NCBI RefSeq assembly: GCF_000158955.1 | Contig: NZ_GG657757.1 | Coordinates: forward strand, 6,255,705-6,319,704 | Reading direction: 5' to 3' | Length of the DNA: 64,000 bases | From: Streptomyces viridochromogenes DSM 40736 | GTDB taxonomy: Bacteria; Actinomycetota; Actinomycetes; Streptomycetales; Streptomycetaceae | Shown: in pieces, positions 58,660 to 64,000 of the stretch | How the letters are laid out: the number at the start of each line of letters is the position of its first letter | How positions within the stretch are numbered: the stretch's first letter is position 1 | Notes under the pieces: generated by a model | What the model saw: only the letters and a program-made list of their open reading frames with translations | Told to the model about the DNA's origin: nothing | The model's database searches: none | Program-made: the position numbers and the translations under genes

Positions 58660-59492
58660 TGCGCCTCGACGTCGTCACGATCTTTCCCGAGTACCTGGAA
58701 CCGCTGAACGTCTCCCTGGTCGGCAAGGCACGCGCGCGTGGGCAGCTGAACGTCCATGTGCACGACCTGCGTTCCTGGACCTACGACCGTCACAACACCG
58801 TCGACGACACGCCCTACGGCGGCGGCCCCGGCATGGTCATGAAGACCGGGCCCTGGGGTGACGCGCTCGACTCCGTCCTCGCCGACGGCTACGAGTCGGG
58901 CTCCGGGGCACCCGCCCTGATCGTGCCCACACCCAGCGGGCGCCCCTTCACCCAGGAACTCGCCGTCCACCTCTCCGAGCGCCCCTGGCTGATCTTCACG
59001 CCGGCCCGCTACGAGGGCATCGACCGGCGGGTCGTCGACGAGTACGCGACGCGGATGCCGGTCTACGAGGTGTCCATCGGCGACTACGTCCTCGCCGGCG
59101 GCGAGGCGGCCGTCCTGGTCGTCACGGAGGCCGTGGCACGGCTGCTGCCGGGCGTCCTCGGCAACGCCGAGTCCCACCGGGACGACTCCTTCGCGCCCGG
59201 CGCCATGGCGAGCCTCCTGGAAGGCCCCGTCTACACCAAGCCGCCCGAGTGGCGCGGCCGGGACATCCCCGAGGTGCTGCTCAGCGGCCACCACGGCAAG
59301 ATCGCCCGCTGGCGCCGTGACGAGGCCCTGAAGCGCACGACGGCGCACCGGCCCGACCTGATCGAGCGGTGCGACCCCAAGGCCTTCGACAAGAAGGACC
59401 GCGAGATGCTCTCCATCCTGGGCTGGGCACCGGACCCCGAGGGCGAGCCGTACGGCCGATTTTGGCGCAGGACCGAGGGCCTGGCAGAATAG
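58659..59492 (+). CDS. trmD: tRNA (guanine37-N1)-methyltransferase
   Basis: This 277-residue SPOUT methyltransferase has MRLDVVTIFPEYLEPLNVSL, the trefoil-knot SAM pocket FTPARYEGIDRRVVDEYAT and EVSIGDYVLAGGEAAVLVV, and HRDDSF with the catalytic Asp region. It methylates G37 of tRNAs, including the proline tRNAs. Coupled to rimM by TAATG overlap. Confidence 0.97.
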   Translation: MRLDVVTIFPEYLEPLNVSLVGKARARGQLNVHVHDLRSWTYDRHNTVDDTPYGGGPGMVMKTGPWGDALDSVLADGYESGSGAPALIVPTPSGRPFTQELAVHLSERPWLIFTPARYEGIDRRVVDEYATRMPVYEVSIGDYVLAGGEAAVLVVTEAVARLLPGVLGNAESHRDDSFAPGAMASLLEGPVYTKPPEWRGRDIPEVLLSGHHGKIARWRRDEALKRTTAHRPDLIERCDPKAFDKKDREMLSILGWAPDPEGEPYGRFWRRTEGLAE

Positions 59493-59627
59493 GTCGCTGT
59501 TGTGCGTCCGTCCGGCGCGCGCCCCTGCCACAGGGGGAGACGACGCCCGTCCCGACGCGCACAGCTCTGATCCAGAACACCTAGTTTCCGTTGATGACCT
59601 GTGGCATCAGCGAAGAAAGCAGACGAA

Positions 59628-59978
59628 ATGTCTCACCTGCTCGACACCGTCGACTCCGCGTCGCTGCGCAGCGACGTCCCCGCCTTCCGCCCGGGCGACA
59701 CGGTCAACGTGCACGTCCGCGTCATCGAGGGCAACCGCTCCCGTGTGCAGCAGTTCAAGGGCGTCGTGATCCGTCGCCAGGGTTCGGGCGTGCGCGAGAC
59801 CTTCACGGTCCGCAAGGTCTCCTTCTCCGTCGGCGTCGAGCGCACCTTCCCGGTGCACACCCCGATCGTGGAGAAGATCGAGCTCGTCACCAAGGGTGAC
59901 GTCCGCCGCGCCAAGCTGTACTACCTCCGCGAGCTGCGCGGCAAGGCCGCGAAGATCAAGGAAAAGCGCGAGAGCTGA
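59628..59978 (+). CDS. rplS: 50S ribosomal protein L19
   Basis: This 116-residue protein begins MSHLLDTVDSASLRSDVPAF and ends KAAKIKEKRES, matching L19 end to end. ATG 59628 was chosen over 59601 from the family N-terminus. The 136-bp gap after trmD suggests a separate promoter or processing. Confidence 0.97.
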   Translation: MSHLLDTVDSASLRSDVPAFRPGDTVNVHVRVIEGNRSRVQQFKGVVIRRQGSGVRETFTVRKVSFSVGVERTFPVHTPIVEKIELVTKGDVRRAKLYYLRELRGKAAKIKEKRES

Positions 59979-60023
59979 GCGCTCTCCGGGGTTCGCGTCG
60001 GGGCCGGATAGCATCTGGCTCCG

Positions 60024-60752
60024 ATGGACACCGAAGAACAGTCGACGGAGCGCGACCGCTCCTCCCGCCCTTCCGACTCCGAGGAGACCTCGGACCCCGG
60101 AGGGCCGGAGGAACGGTCGCGTTTCGCATTGGTGTCACGTGTCGCTGAGTGGCTGCCCGGCGGCCGGATCACTCTGACGCTGCTGGCCTGCCTGCTGTTC
60201 CTGCTCTTGCTCACTACGTTCGTGCTGCGGCCGTTCCAGATTCCCAGCGGATCCATGGAAAAGGCATTGAGGATCGGAGACCGGGTTCTCGTAAATAAGT
60301 TCGCGTACCGTTTCGGTGCCGCGCCGCAGCGGGGAGACATCGTCGTGTTCGACGGGACCGGGTACTTCGGGCACGCGGACTACATCAAGCGCGTTGTAGG
60401 CGTGGGGGGAGACCACGTGGTCTGCTGTGACAAGGACGGGAGGATCCAGGTGAACGGCCGGCCGGTCGACGAGTCGCGCTTCCTGTACCCCGGCGACAGC
60501 CCGTCCACGGTGTCCTTCGACGTCGTCGTGCCCGGCGGCACCCTCTTCGTCCTCGGTGACCATCGCAGCCGGTCCAGCGACTCCCGCGACCACCTCGGCT
60601 CGCCGGGCGGCGGCATGGTGCCGGTCGCCGAGGTGATCGGCCGGGCCGACTGGATCGTCTGGCCCGCCGGCCACGCCGTCCGCCTGCACCGCCCCGACGC
60701 CTACGCGCGCGTGCCCGCCCCCGCCGCCGGAAGGGCGGGCGCCCATGGGTAA
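60024..60752 (+). CDS. sipW: Type I signal peptidase SipW
   Basis: This 242-residue protein has a cytosolic N-terminus (~48 residues), one membrane segment (ITLTLLACLLFLLLLTTFVL), then the catalytic Ser motif IPSGSMEKAL (Ser77) and general-base Lys in YIKRVVGVGGD (Lys122); GDHRSRSSDSRDH is the conserved box E. No second membrane segment is evident at the C-terminus. First of four tandem leader peptidases; overlaps sipX by 8 bp. Confidence 0.93.
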   Translation: MDTEEQSTERDRSSRPSDSEETSDPGGPEERSRFALVSRVAEWLPGGRITLTLLACLLFLLLLTTFVLRPFQIPSGSMEKALRIGDRVLVNKFAYRFGAAPQRGDIVVFDGTGYFGHADYIKRVVGVGGDHVVCCDKDGRIQVNGRPVDESRFLYPGDSPSTVSFDVVVPGGTLFVLGDHRSRSSDSRDHLGSPGGGMVPVAEVIGRADWIVWPAGHAVRLHRPDAYARVPAPAAGRAGAHG

Positions 60753-61835
60753 CCGCGGCAAACCGCGCGGCGTCGTCAGCAACGCCGCGGAGAACCTGCT
60801 GCCCACCGGCGCGCGGCGCACCTCCGCCCGTCCGGCAGCGGCCGTACGCGCGCCGAGCGCCGCAAACTCCAGCGCAAGGTCAAGCGGCGCCGCAGGCGCG
60901 GCGCCGTCAAGGAGATCCCTCTCCTCGTCGGCGTCGCCGTCCTCATAGCGCTCGTGCTGAAGACGTTCCTCGTCCAGGCGTTCGTCATCCCGTCCGGCTC
61001 CATGGAGCAGACGATCCAGATCGGCGACCGCGTGCTGGTCGACAAGCTCACCCCGTGGTTCGGCTCCAAGCCGCAGCGCGGGGACGTCGTCGTCTTCAAG
61101 GACCCCGGCGGCTGGCTCCAGGACGAGCAGACGACGACCCCGAAGGACGACCCCGTCGTCGTCAAGCAGGTCAAGGAAGGGCTCACCTTCATCGGTCTGC
61201 TGCCGTCCGACAACGAGAAGGACCTCATCAAGCGGGTCGTCGGGGTCGGCGGTGACCGCGTCAAGTGCTGCGACGGCCAAGGGCGCGTGACCGTCAACGG
61301 CATCCCGCTGAACGAGGACTACCTGTACCCCGGCGCCGCCCCGTCCGACACGCCGTTCCAGGTCACCGTCCCCCAGGGCCGGCTGTGGGTGATGGGCGAC
61401 CACCGGAACAACTCCGCCGACTCCCGCGCCCACCAGGACCGCGACTACGGCGGCACGGTCTCCGAGGACGAGGTGGTGGGCCGCGCCATGGTCATCGCCT
61501 GGCCCTTCGGGCACTGGAACATGCTCGACGAACCACAGACCTACGCCTCCGTGTCGGACTGGACCGGGTCGACCGCTGCGCCCCCGCTGTCGCATAGGGT
61601 TGCTTCCGACGATTCGAACGGAACGATCCAGCTCCCGACCCCTGCGGAACTCCCGCTCGTTATGGGAGTGGTGGGCCTGCGCCGCGTATGGGGCAGGCGG
61701 CGGCACAGAGTGAGGAGTTGGCGTGGGGGATGTGGCGGTTGGCGCACGGTCCGGACACGACGGCGAGGAGCACCGCGGGAGCCCCGCGGAATCCACCGTC
61801 CCGGCCGCGGACAGCGCCGTGACCTCCGGGAATGA
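60745..61835 (+). pseudogene. sipX: Type I signal peptidase SipX with an apparent single-base frameshift
   Basis: ATG 60745 opens MGNRGKPRGVVSNAAENLLP and ...GARRTSARPAAAV, then drifts into Ser/Ala nonsense and stops at 60948. The true continuation is in another frame from about 60843: RTRAERRKLQRKVKRRRRRG, then AVKEIPLLVGVAVLIALVLK, then TFLVQAFVIPSGSMEQTIQI with catalytic Ser and a Lys in DLIKRVVGVGGDRV. One missing base between 60823 and 60846 explains it. The downstream frame has no start before GTG 60954, which would delete the cytosolic part and most of the membrane anchor. Either a true mutation or a sequencing error. The Arg-rich C-terminus overlaps sipY by 113 bp. Confidence 0.8.
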
Positions 61836-62685
61836 CTCCGGGGCAGCCGAGGGCGACAGGGTGACGGGCGAGCACAGGACAGCCGAGGGACAGGGGCCGG
61901 GCGGTACGGCCCGCACAGCGAAGAAGCCACGCTCCTTCTGGAAGGAGCTGCCCATCCTGATCGGCATCGCGCTGGTGCTCGCGCTGCTGATCAAGACCTT
62001 CCTGGTGCAGGCGTTCTCCATCCCCTCCGACTCGATGCAGAACACGCTCCAGCAGGGCGACCGTGTGCTGGTCGACAAGTTCACCCCCTGGTTCGGCTCC
62101 GAGCCCGAGCGGGGCGAGGTCGTCGTCTTCCACGACCCCGACAACTGGCTGGCGGGCGAGCCGACGACTGAGCCGAACGCGCTCCAGACGTTCCTCAGCT
62201 GGATCGGCCTCATGCCGTCGGCGGAGGAGAAGGACCTCATCAAGCGCGTCATCGGCGTCGGCGGCGACACGATCGAGTGCAAGAACACCGGCCCGTTGAC
62301 GGTCAACGGCAAGGCGCTGGACGAGAAGTCGTACGTCTACGCCGGCAACACGCCGTGCAGCGTCGACGACCAAGGCGGTCAGTTCAAGGTAAAGGTTCCC
62401 AAGGGCTACATCTGGGTCATGGGAGACCACCGGCAGAATTCCCGGGACTCCCGCTACAACCAGGCGGACGCGCACCACGGCATGGTGCCGGTGAAGGACG
62501 TCGTCGGCCGTGCCGTCGTCATCGCCTGGCCGGTCAACCGCTGGGACAACCTGCCGGTGCCTGACACCTTCGACCAGAGCGGTCTGAACGCGCAGCCGGC
62601 CGCGGCCGGTCTGCCGGCGGCGCCGCAGGGGCTCGCGCTCGCCGGTGTGGTGCCGGTGGTGTGGTGGCGCCGCAGGAAGCAGTGA
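61723..62685 (+). CDS. sipY: Type I signal peptidase SipY
   Basis: This 320-residue protein has a 70-residue polar N-terminus, a membrane segment (LPILIGIALVLALLIKTFLV), the catalytic IPSDSMQNTL (Ser104; Asp replaces the usual Gly of SGSM), Lys in KDLIKRVIGVGGDTI, GDHRQNSRDSRYN, and a C-terminal membrane segment ending in WWRRRKQ. This is the two-membrane-segment form. GTG 61723 lies inside the sipX tail. Confidence 0.94.
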   Translation: MGDVAVGARSGHDGEEHRGSPAESTVPAADSAVTSGNDSGAAEGDRVTGEHRTAEGQGPGGTARTAKKPRSFWKELPILIGIALVLALLIKTFLVQAFSIPSDSMQNTLQQGDRVLVDKFTPWFGSEPERGEVVVFHDPDNWLAGEPTTEPNALQTFLSWIGLMPSAEEKDLIKRVIGVGGDTIECKNTGPLTVNGKALDEKSYVYAGNTPCSVDDQGGQFKVKVPKGYIWVMGDHRQNSRDSRYNQADAHHGMVPVKDVVGRAVVIAWPVNRWDNLPVPDTFDQSGLNAQPAAAGLPAAPQGLALAGVVPVVWWRRRKQ

Positions 62686-62736
62686 TTCCGCCGGCGGGCT
62701 GACCCTGGTCGGTACCCCCGGGTAGGGTGCGGACCC

Positions 62737-63516
62737 ATGGGTGGCGAGAGCATGACGCACACGGCCCCGCGCAGCGGTGGCTCAGACACGGGCCCGGTGG
62801 GCAGCCGGACCGGACAGCGCTTGTCCGGACTGGCCGTCGCGCTGGGCCTCGTGCTGTTCCTCGGGGGATTCGCCTGGGGAGCGGTGGTCTACCGTCCGTA
62901 CACCGTGCCCACCGGTTCGATGACCCCGACGATCGCCGCGGGCGACCGGATCCTCGCGCAGCGCGTCGACGGCGCCGAGGTGCGCCGTGGCGACGTCGTC
63001 GTCTTCAAGGACGCGACCTGGGCCAACGCGCCGATGGTCAAGCGCGTGGTCGCCGTCGGCGGCGACACGGTCTCCTGCTGCCAGGACGGCAAGCTGAAGG
63101 TCAACGGCAAGGAGATCGACGAGCCCTATCTGACCAAGGGCGAGCCGGCCGAGATCACCGGTTTCCCGACCGTGACCGTTCCCGAGGGCCGGCTGTTCCT
63201 GCTCGGTGACGAGCGCGGCAGCTCCCTGGACTCCACCGCCCATCTGACCGACGCCGCAGGCGGCACGGTGGCGCGCTCCGCCGTCGACGCGCGCGTGGAC
63301 GCCGTCGTCTATCCCATGAACGGCATGCTGCCCCGCCCCACCGGCTTCGAGGCGCTCGGCGCTCTGTCCTCGCCCGGACCGCTGCGGACGATCATCGCCC
63401 TGGTGATCGGCGGCGCGGTGCTCGTCCTCGGCGGGGGTGCCTACGGGCCCATCGCCAAGCGCACGGGCGCCGCCCGGGCCCGGCGGGCGAGCGCGGAGCC
63501 CGCAGGTGTCCGCTGA
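62737..63516 (+). CDS. sipZ: Type I signal peptidase SipZ
   Basis: This 259-residue protein has the N-terminal membrane segment (LAVALGLVLFLGGFAWGAVV), TVPTGSMTPTIAAGD with catalytic Ser, Lys in MVKRVVAVGGDTV, GDERGSSLDSTAH, and a C-terminal hydrophobic segment (IIALVIGGAVLVLGGGAYG). It is the most diverged of the four. ATG 62737 or ATG 62752. Overlaps the NUDIX start by 11 bp. Confidence 0.93.
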   Translation: MGGESMTHTAPRSGGSDTGPVGSRTGQRLSGLAVALGLVLFLGGFAWGAVVYRPYTVPTGSMTPTIAAGDRILAQRVDGAEVRRGDVVVFKDATWANAPMVKRVVAVGGDTVSCCQDGKLKVNGKEIDEPYLTKGEPAEITGFPTVTVPEGRLFLLGDERGSSLDSTAHLTDAAGGTVARSAVDARVDAVVYPMNGMLPRPTGFEALGALSSPGPLRTIIALVIGGAVLVLGGGAYGPIAKRTGAARARRASAEPAGVR

Positions 63517-64000
63517 GGCCGTGGGGCCCGGCGAGGACACCCACACGGGCGGGCCGCGCAAGGTCGCCCGGGTGGTGCTGCTCGACCCGCAGGACCGCAT
63601 CCTGCTGTTGCACGGGCACGAGCCCGACGATCCGGCCGACGACTGGTGGTTCACCCCCGGTGGCGGCGTCGAGGGCGACGAGACCCGTGAAGAAGCCGCA
63701 CTGAGGGAACTCGCCGAGGAGACGGGCATCACCGAGGTCGAGCTCGGCCCGGTGCTGTGGCGGCGGATGTGCTCGTTCCCGTTCGCGGGCCGCCGCTGGG
63801 ACCAGGACGAGTGGTACTACCTGGCTCGAACGGACCGCACGGAGATCCAGGCCGCGGGGCTGACCGAGCTGGAACGGCGCAGTGTCGCCGGAGCGCGCTG
63901 GTGGACGTGTCCGGAACTGACCCGGGCACATGAGACGGTGTATCCGACCAGACTCGCCGGGCTGCTGCGCACGCTGCTCGACGAAGGTCCCCCGGCCAGG
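63506..64000 (+). CDS. NUDIX hydrolase, 3' end outside window
   Basis: GTG 63506 opens a frame that is open to the window end (at least 165 residues). The Nudix box GGGVEGDETREEAALRELAE then ETGI is complete, with the preceding WWFTPGG. It hydrolyses a nucleoside diphosphate linked to another moiety; substrate unknown. It overlaps sipZ and is probably translated from the same mRNA. Conserved after the sip cluster in Streptomyces by memory. Confidence 0.93.
   Translation, partial: MSAEAVGPGEDTHTGGPRKVARVVLLDPQDRILLLHGHEPDDPADDWWFTPGGGVEGDETREEAALRELAEETGITEVELGPVLWRRMCSFPFAGRRWDQDEWYYLARTDRTEIQAAGLTELERRSVAGARWWTCPELTRAHETVYPTRLAGLLRTLLDEGPPAR

Overview
This window reads as part of the linear-chromosome core of a Streptomyces. 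Base composition is very GC-rich, GTG starts are frequent, and genes typical of the genus are present: a conservon sensor kinase, nsdA, an H1-tailed HU protein (hupS), ndgR beside leuCD, and four tandem type I signal peptidases. From memory, the gene order matches the S. coelicolor SCO5544-SCO5600 segment closely. That synteny is recalled, not computed. The left edge cuts a conservon sensor kinase and the right edge cuts a NUDIX gene.

Regions, left to right. 1-6 kb: cvnA-type kinase (minus), a 63-aa repeat protein, an FAH-family hydrolase overlapping gltX, and a decayed secreted-protein pseudogene. 7-8.3 kb: a HAD phosphatase, then a five-gene Gln/Glu tRNA array with its own promoter and a strong terminator. 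8.4-12.7 kb: ndgR divergent from leuCD, a 76-aa protein, hupS. 12.7-16.8 kb: a small beta-barrel protein and cofC (F420) on minus, then plsC-like, gpsA and ddlA on plus. 16.8-21.9 kb: DUF3515 lipoprotein, a one-domain Lrp/RAM protein, thiL-thiD, rpmB and a DAK2 (FakA-like) kinase. 21.9-26.7 kb: an Hsp90-family ATPase translationally coupled to a 977-aa TPR-like protein. 26.8-34.3 kb: recG, rsmD, coaD, a DivIVA-like coiled coil, DUF177, rpmF, rnc and mutM. 34.2-36.9 kb: HxlR regulator, CAP-domain protein, acylphosphatase and a small coiled-coil gene. 37-44.9 kb: smc, glcP, an F420-type luciferase-like enzyme and ftsY. 44.9-53.7 kb: a prim-pol domain protein, nsdA, amtB-glnK-glnD with a GlnR-like box, and ffh. 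53.7-57.1 kb: a methyltransferase, an archaeal/eukaryal-type prolyl-tRNA synthetase and a SprT-like zinc protein. 57.3-64 kb: rpsP-khpA-rimM-trmD-rplS, then sipW-sipX-sipY-sipZ and NUDIX.

The genes mostly serve information processing and envelope building: charging (gltX, tRNA-Gln/Glu, proS), ribosome assembly (rpsP, rimM, trmD, rplS, rpmB, rpmF, rsmD, rnc), protein export (ftsY, ffh, four signal peptidases), chromosome organisation and repair (hupS, smc, recG, mutM), cell wall and lipids (gpsA, plsC-like, ddlA), and nitrogen, leucine and glucose supply (amtB-glnK-glnD, ndgR-leuCD, glcP).

The most unusual items are: a short interspersed repeat that appears to have inserted in frame into the SMC hinge, with relatives at two other loci here; an apparent single-base frameshift in sipX; the Hsp90-TPR pair sitting inside an otherwise conserved core order; the archaeal-type ProRS; the two-repeat 63-aa protein; and several clean palindromes upstream of regulators. 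No CRISPR array, transposase, prophage or integrase was seen.
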